Origin: Cloeon dipterum
Lineage: Eukaryota; Arthropoda; Insecta; Ephemeroptera; Baetidae
DNA: 64,000 bases
Assembly: GCF_949628265.1 (NCBI RefSeq)
Contig: NC_088790.1
Coordinates: 31,438,545 to 31,502,544 of the forward strand
Direction: 5' to 3'
Positions 12,081 to 23,421 of this stretch are shown here, in pieces (positions within the stretch are counted from its first letter, which is position 1; every line of letters starts with the position of its first letter). The position numbers and the translations under genes are program-made. The notes beneath the pieces are model-generated. The model was not told the origin of the DNA, did not search any database, and saw only the letters and a program-made list of their open reading frames with translations.

Positions 12081-12396
12081 TTTGCGGTGTTGGATTTTTT
12101 CGCGGACGAGACCGTGCCAACGCCGACGAGAAGTTATTGTGGAAACACAAATTTGTTTTCAGCTGGCGCGGCTGGTGAGACGGACGCCGCCGAGAGGGTT
12201 AGTTAATATTGGAGGCGAAGAGAAGTCGCGGGGTGGCTCGCGTGCGGACTGCGGACTGCGGAGCGGAGCGGAGGGGGCAGCCCGCTAAACATAGCGGCTG
12301 CAGCTTTGCAGACGTCATCGCGGGCGCAAAAGATTTTGTTAATAAGCCGCGCGCGCGTCTTTCTTTCATTGCAACCCCCGCCGCGGTGAGTGAGAC
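12081..12396 (+). promoter_or_regulatory. GC-rich promoter-like patch before an orphan first exon
   Basis: A sharp GC- and CpG-rich island in AT-rich surroundings runs directly up to a good start codon with a coding exon and splice donor. That is the usual layout of a 5' untranslated region and promoter. No specific core promoter element is claimed. Confidence 0.4.
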
Positions 12397-12492
12397 ATGG
12401 AGCGACCTGCCTTCTGGCGCATCCCCAGGAACAGACCCGACCCTGACGACTTCCCAGTCTTCAGCGTCAGGAAGAGCCGCAACAACAACAAG
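12397..12492 (+). CDS. Putative orphan first coding exon
   Basis: An ATG at 12397 opens 32 codons (MERPAFWRIPRNRPDPDDF..., ending SRNNNK) that finish in phase 0 at a donor, AAG/GTAGGA. The composition is protein-like and the exon sits at the end of a GC-rich island. No following exon was found before the PDZ exon at 23422. It could be an alternative first exon of the downstream Zasp66-type gene, whose exons 2, 4, 5 and 6 also start in phase 0, or the start of an unrelated gene. I do not recognise the peptide. Confidence 0.4.
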
Positions 12493-13049
12493 GTAGGATC
12501 TTCGCTTCGCTTCGCCGGCGGCACGTGCAATTGGCACATAGTCGTGCATCGCGCAGACACGAGTGCTAATTAGTCTGGCCTTTCAATCAGACTAATTTTA
12601 GAAATGGTTCATTTTAAAAATATCCTGACATTTTTTTAATTTATTTTTATCTTTAATAAATATTTAAGCCAAAAGTTAACATATTTGAAAAGCTAATAAT
12701 TATATAGAGAAAAATATAAAAAAACTGTGACAAACTGCTAAATTTAAAAATATTCTCAGAAAAATCTGATCCTATGTTGCCGAAATATTTTATATTTTTA
12801 GAAAATTAAAATTTTGTTTTCCCGTCAAACAGTGAGCCTTACTAAATGGGCTCTCTACTGTAAAATCACGATCTATTTCACAATTTAAGGAAATTACCCT
12901 GAAAAATTTGCACATCACGAGAAGAATCGAAATCAATCCATTTTTTAAATTTTATTTAACATTCCTCGGTACACGATTTCATTTTTGCACATTCAAGAAA
13001 TTTTATTTTGTTTTGAAAAGAGTGAGTTTTCGACAAGGAATCAAGTTTT

Positions 13050-13460
13050 AGAATTGACCAGTTTTTTAAACCCGCCGACAGATGGCGCCATCGTATACTT
13101 TCGCAATAAATTTAATTTTAATTTACTTCCGCTGCGATTTCAGACTCAATCCTCCAACTGTGCATTCTTCGCTTAATTTTCTTTCTTTTGACGTGCTGAA
13201 AACCAAAATCAGTCCAGCCATTCGCCGTAGAAACGTTGGAAAAGATTTTATATTTCAAAAAATAGTTTTTCCTGATCCTACGACGATTGGCTGGACCGAT
13301 TTTGGTTTTCAGCTCGTCAAAAAGAAAGAAAATTAAGTGTAAAATGCACAGTGACAGGATTGAGTCTAAAATCGCAGCGGAGAAGCCTTAAAATTAAATT
13401 TGTTACGAGATTATACGGTGGCGCCATCTGTTGGCGGCTTCACAACTGGTAAAATTTTAA
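13050..13460. repeat. Foldback element, family C
   Basis: Palindromic repeat of about 400 bp. The left arm has CAGATGGCGCCATCGTATAC, a TTGACGTGCTGAAAACCAAA stretch and CGTAGAAACGTTGGAAAAGA. The right arm carries the complementary GATTTTGGTTTTCAGC, TCTAAAATCGCAGCGGA and GGTGGCGCCATCTGTTGG. Other copies are at 32.65, 35.3 and 57.6 kb. There is no open reading frame, so it is a non-autonomous MITE-like element. Confidence 0.7.
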
Positions 13461-14209
13461 TGGTTTTCGACTTTGCATAGTTTGGGCTATTTGTAGCAGT
13501 GCGGATGATTTGTTAAATGCGTGCTTTACGTGTGCAAACTACCATTAATATTGAAGGCGCGCAAGCCAATATTTCGACGCTTCAGAGTCATTAAATAAAA
13601 ATAGAATCGGCACATGCAAATAGAAATTCAAAGCGATTTTACTCCTGCATAAAAATTATTAATATATCAGTCAATTTCTCAAGGTTCTATGCTTAAATAT
13701 TTTGTGAGATTGTAAAAAAAAGGGTTTTTGCTCCTGAAATTATATTTATTTTTTCACAGGTTCAAAATTTAATGATATTTCTATTGTTAATTTGACATTT
13801 TTGCGATTCATTTGTTTCAAAAAATTAAAAGCAATTAATCTTGACCAATTGCGATATTTTATATAATTTTAATTATCAATAAAAGCGTCAGCTTGTTCAG
13901 GTTGGCTCAGGTTGGAGAGTGACGATAATATTTATTTCCTATCGAATTTTTTAAGCCTAGTGTTTTTCCAGAGGCTATAATTATTTGTTTTCAAAGACAA
14001 AAAAGGGAAAATTCTTCTTTTTTTAAAAAAAAATTCGGGGCGATTTAAGTATCTGTCTGAACAAACCGTTACACGGTCTAAAATTTTAATGGAATTAGGT
14101 CAGAAAAAACATTTTTACTCTTAGGTAAAAAGCTTGCAAATTTCTGAATACTCTCATAAAAATTATTTTAATTTATTTTTTCTGCAAAATCCTGGAAAAT
14201 ACTTGTTGG

Positions 14210-14480
14210 AAATACATTAACTCGTCCCTTAGGATTCAGTTGAAACCAAAATTGACTTATTTAGCTCTGTACAGTTTTTAGAAAAGTGACTGCAAAGTTA
14301 GCACTGTCTCCTTAACTCGAAATCCTATTTTATTTCACAACAAAGAGTTTCCCTAAAAGGTTTCACACGCTGTTGGACAGATCTCGACCAGAGGAATCGA
14401 AATCTGCAAAGAAAATGTAGTCAAACGCTGGAAATTTTGGAGAAAATTTAAAAAATCTGAATTTTTATTGTAGCAAACTC
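14210..14480. repeat. Dispersed repeat, family D
   Basis: It carries the block CTGTTGGACAGATCTCGACC followed by AGAGGAATCGAAATCTGC, preceded by TTTATTTCACAACAAAGAGT. The same blocks occur at 19500-19680 (same orientation) and, reverse-complemented, at 20270-20500 and 34070-34260. It is non-coding. Confidence 0.65.
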
Positions 14481-15179
14481 CATTTTTAATTTATAAAAAA
14501 TTGTATATTAAATCCAACAATCCAAACGATTTCAATTTAAAAATCTAGTGAGGTCACGGGGCCGAATCAGAGCGAAATAATAAAATCGGGCGGCGGCCAT
14601 ACGAAAATAGGCGTGGGACTCACGAAATTAGAATGCAACTCTCACACACACTCACACGTAGCGAGTGCCGAGAGTGAGTTTTGCAACAATCGAGAGCAAA
14701 GCAGACCCAAGGGCGCTGACAGGGAGTTAGTCACGCAGCAAAATGGTTAATCATTCGTCGCATGGGCGTAATTGGAGCGCATTGTTGATAAACAGACAAT
14801 AAGCGACCCCGATTTGCAGCGCCGCGTGCAATAATTTGGCTCATCGACCGGCCGACCGCCCGCCCGCAGTGATTCAACGCTAATTACTAATTAGCCGCTC
14901 AATCTGCCAACATTCCTCCGATTCCGTGCCAGAGAGGGTTGCATTTATTTTCATTTGGAGAGAGAGCGAGAGAAAGGGAACATAAATAGCGGCATTGGTG
15001 AATCACTTTGTTTGTCAATCAAATTGATTGGCAGATTTATTTGGGGGCACAATCGCCTGTCAGCACGTGGCTTTCGAGTCATTGTTACCAATTTAGATCA
15101 TATTTTGATTCTGATCAAGTGCAAAATTTATTTTTAAAGTGGATCGATACGTGGTGACATTTGAAAATGATGGTTAAAT

Positions 15180-15440
15180 CAGTCAGCTTGAAAAATTCGC
15201 CCGTTTTGAAGCTGCGCAGTAAACTTGTGCGCATCTTAAGCATGCGCAGTGTGTTCAGATCGCTTCTAAATCTCACAGGGAGGCTAAAAATCATCACTGC
15301 GCATGCGTGACCTAAATTAAAATCTTCTGCGCAGTCGTAATTCCCACCGGGGGGACCGGGTTGCGATCTGTGTTAGTTTTCCCGCCGGTAAGAATCCAAT
15401 ATGGCGTCAAAATAGTGGAGGCCAATCAGGAGACAGTCCA
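15180..15440. repeat. Dispersed repeat with GCGCATGC palindromes, family E
   Basis: It contains TTTTGAAGCTGCGCAGTAAA, several copies of GCGCATG/CATGCGC and a TTCTGCGCAGTCGTAATTCC block, then CCCGCCGGT and ATATGGCGTCAAAAT. A second copy lies at about 37960-38310. It is non-coding. Confidence 0.65.
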
Positions 15441-15758
15441 GCGGCCAATCAGAAGTTTCGGAAAAGAGGTCATAAAGAAAAAGAGTTAATAAAGCATTAA
15501 TTGATATAAAAATTGCGACTATATTTATTTACACTCAAACGTGATATAAAGGAAGCAAATCTTTAAGCTTGTAATTTGACAGAACTTTTCTAAGTGGCAA
15601 ATAATCTCCGAATCACGCTCAAAAGAATAAATGCCAATTCTGTAAAATATACGGTGCTCTCGACTGTCGATATTGGCGCCTGGTCATGGCACCTCTCAGG
15701 CCAAAGAGTGTCACAACAAATACAGTGTAGAGGAATAAATAAATAAATGCTAACTTAT

Positions 15759-17783
15759 TTATTTTTCGTTTTCAAAAATTTCACACATCTCATTAATACA
15801 TTCACACTGCCAACCAGAAGTTGATACGCATGTCAGGAGAGGGTCAAAAGATTGTCCTCTAAATCCGGTTCTGCAAAAAGAAAAACGTTTTCATCTAAGG
15901 AAAATCAAAACAACATTTTCTTAGCTTACTTGAAATCCGTTAACTTGGGAAGGAATGCACACGCACTCTTCATAACATCAGCCAAATAATCTTCATGCAT
16001 TGGAAATTCATAATAGACGTGTAAAGTGTGTAGGTTCTTTAAAATTCTTTTTTCTCGAATCAAAGAGTTGAGAATCAAAAGATCATTTTGGTTCACATTT
16101 TTCACATCCAATTTGACTTTTTCCAGCTTAGGCGCTGCTGATAGAATGTTGGAAAAATCCTTGCTTTCTGGATTAGGTATTGTATAAGGGGTGTACTCAT
16201 AACTAATAATTTACAAAAAATCAGTTAAATAATTGCGGGGAAAATCTGATACTTACCAAAATTCAAATACCCATTCAAGTTCTTTCAGCTCCGCAAAATA
16301 ATCTATTTTTGATGATGTCATTTTTAAATCCACGTTGAGCAGCGAAAGTTTTTCAAGTTTCGGACAGTACTTGAAAATCGATTCCAAATCTATTGATGAA
16401 TTTTCCTCAGCGTTTCCCAAATAAAGGGATTGCAGTTTTTGTCCGTGGGTGACCATATACTTCTCTATAACGTCGCTGCAGTGGCGACGAGGATTTAACA
16501 AATGAAGCTGTCTAATATTGTCGAATTTCAGCATCGCTTCCAAGGATGAACGCTTCATGTTCTTAACCTTTATTGAAATTAAACAAAAAATACTGTTTAA
16601 AGCGCTGAAGTGATGTTTAAAATAGAAATAACTAAAATTAATTGTATAGTTATTAAACTTACCATGAGACAGGTGACGTTTGGAAATAACTTGGTCATCG
16701 CTTCAACTTTTTTTGCTTTATCCTTTTTAAGGTCCACCCACATATGTCGCAGATTTGAGGCGCCAGGAAAGTCCAAGCGCCTATATCTACCGCTATATTT
16801 AATGAAGTGAGACGAATCCATTATTTTGTTTGGATCATATTGAACCACTTCGATGTTTGGAAGATTTCGGGTGCAAAGACAACCAAACCATTCAAACCGG
16901 GGGAATTGGAAAACAATTTCTTTCAGGTTGCGAAAACTGCTCAACACTCGTTCAGGGGCTGGCAGTTCTATGTCTTCGTATGGTTCATCATCTTCGTATG
17001 TTACACCGTATCCGTAATCGTGATATATATAACCGATATTGATGTACCGTAGACTCGAAATCTTTTTGCATATTTTAAGCAATTTGGGTAGTGGAAAGAT
17101 ATACAAGTTGACATTTAGCCTCTTTAACTTTTGCATTTTCATCAGTGATTTCACCATAGCCCGATTAACACGGGCACTGCGTAAACAAGAATGCATTTTG
17201 TAAAAAGCGTAAAAAGGATTGTTATGATTTATGACGAGAGTTTCCACTTGCGGTGCCCGTGTTTCTATTTGTTTCAAAAGTTCGACGCACCATTTTGTAA
17301 CCTAACAACAAACGTTTTTATGTTTTCACTGCGTGTTTTCATGACTGTGACAATGCGCGGTTACCTTTCTAATTTTTCTCATGTCACAATAGCCAGGAAA
17401 AAATGACAAAATGCCGTTCAACTCGATGTAGCGAGTTCTAGGGCTTAGCAGCAATGGAAAGATCTCTTTCAAATTTTCAAACTCCGTTTTGTCTCCTTCC
17501 CTGTCCAAACATCTCTTCTTCATTAAAACTTGCAGAATTTTGTCTCGCAAAACGCCAGCTGCAAATGATGAACTGATATGTCGTTCAAATATTAGAACCA
17601 AAACGATTTATACTCACGCAAACTCTTCAGTTTCTCCAGCTCTTCAGGATGGGTTAAATAAAATGTCAGCTGCTTCGAAATCTCTCGAAGAGCGAGTTGC
17701 TGCAAACCGAGGCTTCTCCTTCGCAGATTTTGGAGCCGATTCTTGGTCATCAGGGTCAACTGCTCGTCCTGCACCGGAGGCAT
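15759..17783 (-). CDS. Leucine-rich-repeat protein with F-box-like N-terminus, copy 1
   Basis: Six exons: 17618-17783, 17365-17558, 16663-17301, 16257-16567, 15930-16202 and 15759-15870, giving 564 residues. All phases agree and are confirmed by the paralogue at 46.6-48.6 kb. The N-terminus (MPPVQDEQLTLMTKNRLQNL) is a charged helix. The segment beginning LPGVLRDKILQVLM resembles an F-box-like three-helix motif. The rest has spaced Leu/Ile repeats (for example LQSLYLGNA, LEKLSLLNVDLK, LEKVKLDVKN) as in LRR proteins. If it is an F-box protein it would recruit substrates to an SCF ubiquitin ligase, but that is inference from a weak motif. The last exon is a short Cys-containing tail that differs from copy 2. 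Confidence 0.75.
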
Positions 17784-18310
17784 CGTAGCGAAATTTTCAA
17801 AAAGTAACACAGTGTTCAAAATTGTACCGGAATTCCAAAGAATTGATGTGTTCAAATGCCAAGAAATGTGTTATTCAATTTCCTTATAAACGTTTTCCCC
17901 CTGCCACATGCTTACTTATTTCCGTCAACATTATGAGTACCAAAACTTATTATTAAAATAATTAATTCGTACAAAATCAGTTTTGAATTTCATTCGTACA
18001 TATTATAAATTGCATACAAGACGAATATATTCCATTTGAAAAAAGAATTTAGTAATTGATTGTTAGAAAACAATTTCAGTTTGGGCATTTGATCAGTTTC
18101 CGATCGGATTACAACTTTAAATTCTTAATAGAGAGTTGTCGGTCTTTGTTATTTCCACCTTTCTCTTTTCCCCTAAAACACCAATACTTTATTATTATTG
18201 CTATCAAATGTTATTGTTTTTTGTTTTTATTATGATTATACCTCCCGTAACTAGTGAAAATATGTTTTTTTTTCAAATTTCATCATTTTGATAGTAAGTT
18301 TGTGTGGGAT
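15780..18310. repeat. Segmental duplication, first copy
   Basis: The LRR gene and its upstream flank (to the stretch TTTCATCATTTTGATAGTAA near 18280-18300) recur in the same orientation at about 46600-49860. The second copy carries an extra block of about 770 bp (about 48820-49590) where this copy has only a few tens of bases. Confidence 0.75.
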
Positions 18311-19094
18311 ACATTCTGATTATCCAGACCTCAATTATTATCATTGCCTCTTTCCTCTTTCACCGTCGCCGTGGCTCATGCAAACGATGTCTTTACTAAA
18401 AAAACGAATAGTTTTCTCGCAGACTTCCAATTTCAAAATAGTCAAAAGAAGCCTGAAAGCCGGCTTTATACGCTATGAACAAAACGGAACTATAGGCTGG
18501 CGCCAGATGCAACACCTGTTCCCTTCAAATCCATCTCCGAAAATAGCGTCTCTCATGCGCGGGTGATAAAACCGAAAAGCGAAAGTTTATACGAGAGTTC
18601 GCTGCTCTTAAACGATCGTAAAATTGGAGCCAACCCTTTCTCCGTGCGCGCATTATGGACACGCATGCACGCATTCTTGGCTCGCTCGAGACGACAATAA
18701 AACTCGATATTTTTAAATTGCTCGCTTTCGAATTCTTTTCATTAAAAATACACTTGTTTAATTTTTGTCGCCTGGTTTAATTTTGTATGAATAATCCGTG
18801 GAGAGGAAAAGAACCTTGAGTCAGATAGGCAAAATGTTACTTTAAAAATAGTGTAACAAATAATTCCTTATTTGCTTTATAAATTGTTAAAAAATATATT
18901 TTATAGAAAATGTTAGAAATTGTATTTTTCATTTTATTTTTACTAACTTTATATCAAGATGAAGATAAAAGTTTAAAAATCACAAACTAAAACAAGGAAT
19001 AAACTATTTGAAGTTGATTTCCCGCCAAAAGAATCCCAAATGTCTTGTATAAGACACCTGCTGCCATTCTGCTACCGACGTTTGGTGCCTAATT
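18311..19094. other. Intergenic, no gene seen
   Basis: No supported exon or RNA gene. A moderately GC-rich patch at 18480-18690 has no clear coding signal. Confidence 0.5.
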
Positions 19095-19480
19095 TTGAAG
19101 CAAAAGAGTTGATTCGTCGATTTATAGTCGCAGAAATTCATCAAAAATCGATTGAAACCGATTTCAAAGACGGAAATCAGAAAATTCTTTGGTGGAAGAA
19201 TCCTGGACGCTGATTGGCTGACGCAACACGCTTGTCAACAGCTCCCGCGGTTGCCTAGCAACGGCTTACGCGTGTTGTAAATTGCGCGGGTGATGCTGAC
19301 ATGCGCGTTGTCAGCCAATCAGCGTCGAGGATTCTTCCAGCAAAGATTTCTTGATGATTTCGTCTTTTCTTTCGCAATTAAATCGGTTTAATGCTACTTT
19401 TCATTGTTTCTCCGGTTATAAATCTTTATAAAAACTCTTTAGTTGAATTTAGAGAGAAAAAAATGCAAGAATTCTTCCCT
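19095..19480. repeat. Foldback element, family A
   Basis: The core hairpin has a left arm GACGCTGATTGGCTGACGC and a right arm GTCAGCCAATCAGCGTCGAG, with CGGTTGCCTAGCAACGG between them. Flanking conserved blocks include GATTTATAGTCGCAGAAATT and GATTCTTCCAGCAAAG. Further copies lie at 29.3, 29.6, 42.9, 43.2, 53.6 and 53.9 kb. It is non-coding. Confidence 0.75.
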
Positions 19481-19499
19481 TTGGATTCATTGAAAGCCA

Positions 19500-19680
19500 C
19501 AATTGACCTAAAAAGCAGTGTAAATCTATGATAAAAGTATCTTCTTACTTTAAATCCTATTTTATTTCACAACAAAGAGTTTCCCGAAAAAGTTTCACAC
19601 GCTGTTGGACAGATCTCGAAAAGACGAATCGAAATCTGCCGAGAAAACGTGCTCAATTTGAGAAAATTTGAGTTTTAACA
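19500..19680. repeat. Dispersed repeat, family D
   Basis: Same orientation as the 14.2-kb copy. It carries TTTATTTCACAACAAAGAGT and ACGCTGTTGGACAGATCTCG. It lies about 600 bp from an inverted partner at 20270-20500. Confidence 0.65.
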
Positions 19681-20269
19681 GGAGCAAGGCCCATATTTAT
19701 TTTTGTTTTGCTTTTTATCCACTCAAGATGCAAGTTATGCAACAGGTGTGTTTTCTGCGTCGCGCTGGTTGCATAACTTGGCAAACTGTTTTTTTTGTTG
19801 CGTGGGCGAGGAGTGAGGAGTTTCGGCGCGTCTCGAGTGTCTCGCTTGGCTTTGATCAGGCGACTGGCGAGCCTAATAATCCACCCACCCTTCCACCCAC
19901 ATCCGGCGCCAGTTCTTTCGTCCGTCCGCGAAACAATGCCGGCATAATAACTAATAATAACCCGCGCCGGGTCTGGAAAGCACAAGGGCCAGGCGGCGAG
20001 AGCGAAAGAAAGTTGATGCTCGCAGCCAAGGTGACCGTCGTCTCGATTGTTTGGCCAAAATCTAAACATTTCCTTTCGCTAAATAAACCCACCGACAACC
20101 AACGAGTGCATAATTGGTAATTGGAGCTCTTTATAAACATCGTTGCTTCAATAATCGACTTTAAGTAGTGCGATCTCGGCAGATAATTGAAAATTATTTG
20201 AATTTTTGGATGAAATAAACAGTCGCAGTAATAAAAAATGACGTTGCTACAGAAAACATTCGAATTTTT

Positions 20270-20500
20270 TTAAATTTTCTCCAAAATTTGCAGCGCTTGA
20301 GTACATTTTCCTGGCAGATTTCGATTCCTCTGGTCGAGATCTGTCCAACAGCGTTTTAGGGAAACTCTTTTTTGTGAAATAAAATAGGATTTCAAGTAAG
20401 GAGACAGTACTAACTTTGCAACCACTTTTCTCAAAAATTTACAATGCTATTTAGCTCAATTTTGGCTTCAAATAAATCCTAAGAGACAAGTTCATGCATT
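20270..20500. repeat. Dispersed repeat, family D, inverted copy
   Basis: Reverse-complement of the 14.2-kb copy, with CGAGATCTGTCCAACAGCGT and TGTGAAATAAAATAGGATTT. It forms an inverted pair with 19500-19680, enclosing a GC-rich patch (about 19790-20040) with no clear gene. Confidence 0.65.
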
Positions 20501-22189
20501 CCCAACCAGGATTTTAAAGTATCAATCCTCTTTTAAATTAAAATTTAGTGAAAATGTAAAACGAAAGATTTTCGGAAATTTGTTGAATGGATTGTTGTTA
20601 AGATTAGGATGAAAAATGGTGTTTAATTAATTTAAAATGAGTTAAACACGTAATTCTGCCAATGAATGAATCATTTTTATAGGAAAAAATGATTAAAATC
20701 GTTTAATTGGCTCAAAAACCATCCAAAAATTTGTCCAAAACTCAATTAATGGTGGTGAAAACGAAACTTTTTCTAAAAATAACATGGTACTGGACGGCAG
20801 CCTCGCATTTCTTTTTTTTAAATATAGCAAATATATAGATTCGATTTAATAATTTTTTTTTTGTTAAGCGATCAAAAGGGCGTCCTTTAGCACTGGGAAC
20901 TATTTTTATTAATTGATTTTGAGGAGAATATTCGTCAGTTCGATAGTTTTTACTGTTGGAAAAATATCTAAAATTTCGCAATTATCAATATCATGGCGTG
21001 GTTCCCCGGAAAATTTAAAAAAGATGTGCAGGAAAAACAATTTTCATGTAAAATCCAGATTTTGCTATCATTTAGCAGCCCCATAATTAAAATAATCAAC
21101 TCTCTAAATTAATAATAATAAAAACCCTCTAATTTTGTGCTAAGTTTTTGGGCTGAACATGCTTCCCTCTGTTTATCAGAATTAATTTGTAACCGCAAGA
21201 AAGCTGCTTTGCTCATTCATTGTCAGCTGTCTTGTTAGCGGAAGCGGAAGCAGATTTCATCTCTGCGTTGGCGCCGTTGGCGGAGGCAGGCGTTAAAATT
21301 TGCGAGGCGATTTCGTCGCGACGCGATACTTTGCTGATTGACACGCGGACGCGGCGGCGAGAAGCACTCGAAATAGAAGAGTGACAAGTGGCAAAATTGT
21401 GACGCCTTTCTTAATTCGTATTTTCCGCCTGCCGGTCTCTGTGCGTAATTGTAATTATTTTCGAGCCGCTCGTTGCCTCATTGAGCGACACGCTCGTGCC
21501 AAGCGGAAATTTCGACAAAGTTGCCGCGTTTGACTTATGATTTGTCACTTTTGCAACGAGACATCGGTAATTTTCAAGCAGAGAACGAGCCTGCGGCCGT
21601 GACTTTAGTGCCCGCGCGCGTTCTATTTTCTTTCCCTCTTGTTTGCGCCGAGGAAAATAAACGACCGGCCGGCTGATAAGTGGCGCGTAAACCGGCAAGA
21701 AGGCAAAAGATGTAAATAGAGCAGTCTTTCACCCGCGCACACCGGCTTTACTTACAAATTTAGAAAAGCTCGAAGGGCTTGAAACCAAATTTCAACAGAA
21801 AAAAATTGTTATTAATGAAATTAGGCCGATTTAATTTATTTTTTACAATTTATAAATTTTTAAATGATTTGTAGGCACGTTTCAAACGCCATTACGCGAT
21901 TTTCTCTGATTAATCTACTCCTCTCCGTGAGTTTTTTTTTAATTAACTGGATTTACAGTTAAATTTCGACCAAAAATGATTATTTTATCACGGAAAAAAC
22001 TAGAAAACGTCAACAAATACACGAATAATCATTTTACTGTTATAATTTTAATCATAAAACAATAATAATCATTATAAATTACGTGTGATAAAATTTGAAA
22101 ACTGTGAAATTTCCTCGAAATAAATTTTTTCTTACGGTTTTTAGGAAACATCATGCCAAATACACGTTTAGATAGGTCATTTAGAGCTA
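20501..22189. other. Intergenic, GC-rich patch at 21.2-21.75 kb, no gene seen
   Basis: I see no exon that can be supported. The GC- and CpG-rich patch near 21230-21750 could be an untranslated exon or a promoter of the downstream PDZ gene, but nothing in it proves this. Confidence 0.4.
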
Positions 22190-22980
22190 AAGGAAGGAAA
22201 TGAAACGAGAAATTGACTTCAAATTTGATTTTTTGGGGGTGGAAAACATGAAAAACTACACCAACGACGGTAAAATTCTGAAAATTTTAATTATTTAAGA
22301 CTAAATCACCCCCTGGGGGATGAGGGTGAATTTCAACCCCCTTGAAAACTCAATAATTTTCAATTTAGCAACAAAATCTGGTCGAAACATGCGTGAAAAT
22401 AGTTAAATTTCAATTATAATAAAAATTTTGGGGTGAAAAAACACGTTTTTCAAAATTAAAATCCAAATTTCTCAAAATGCGGAAAACCCTTAACACCATT
22501 TCTTATAAGAGTTTTTTCTTATTAAATGAGGCACATTTTGGCTATCTCAAAAATTAAAATTTTCATTTCCTTCAATATGCAGAAATATTTTAAAATCTAA
22601 GGTCAAATTTTAGTGACCTTGACCTTTGACCTAGGAAGTTTGTCAATGTGGCAAAGTTGTTGGCCGTTTAATGTAGATTATTTTAGACACCTTATTTACC
22701 AACTTATCTTTACTCTAACAATTTTTATATTTTTTTTAAAATTAATAATTAACTTTTTTCTAAAACAATTATGTAAATTAGGCAAATTCTGGAATTGTGA
22801 CCTAAATATTTAGGACTTGACAACTAAATTTAATTAAAATGCCCACAGTAGAATTACCTGTTTTAAATCCAGCCAGAAAAAAATTAAAATTCAACCAAAA
22901 TCGGACAAAATTCCCAATTATAGCGTCTGGAAATTTTCGAGTACCCGTGAATATCCAGGAAAAAGCCAAATCGACCTCCA
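22190..22980. repeat. Possible dispersed repeat, family F-like
   Basis: It has C-run blocks such as CCCCCTGGGGGATGAGGGTG and GTGACCTTGACCTTTGACCT, resembling the style of the elements at 26, 37 and 58-60 kb. The similarity is short, so membership of that family is tentative. No coding exon is seen. Confidence 0.3.
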
Positions 22981-23099
22981 AATGTCCAAATTAGCCTGAA
23001 ACTGCTCCGATTGAAGGAATGCAAATAAGAAAAAGATGATCATTTTTAATTAAAAAATAAAATTTGACACGTTTTCCTCCAAATTAATTATTTTAGACG

Positions 23100-23421
23100 T
23101 CCTGAAAAAAAATTAGAACATTTAGCTCCAGTTCACACGGCACGCGGTGCATCAAAAAGGGGGGTTGAGGGGGGTGACAGTGCATGTGGTGGCGGCGTTG
23201 GTCGGCACCGGCAGTGTCCGCGCGAGGTGCGAGATTGGGTCGGCGGCGCGCGGTCCATTGCTGGTGTCCCGAAATAGCCGGCGAGCGCGCGGCGTCGTGT
23301 TTGTCCGTTGGCAAAGAGAGCAGAGAGAGAGAGAAAGAGAAAGAGTCGCTTCTGAGAGCTTCTTAGCGCGAGTGCGGTCGTCGTTTGAATTGAGAGTGCG
23401 GAGGCCGAGCGGCCCGACGGC
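23100..23421 (+). promoter_or_regulatory. Promoter and 5' UTR region of the PDZ-ZM gene
   Basis: A GC-rich patch with a GA-rich run (GAGAGAGAGAAAGAGAAAGA near 23323-23343) ends at the start codon of the PDZ exon. GA repeats are common in insect promoters. The start site cannot be read from the sequence. Confidence 0.5.

Noticed and set aside
19668-20120. Open frames of 138-150 codons on both strands near 19.9 kb
   Set aside because: They overlap each other in a GC-rich patch, begin inside a repeat, and have no splice sites or motif that I can recognise.
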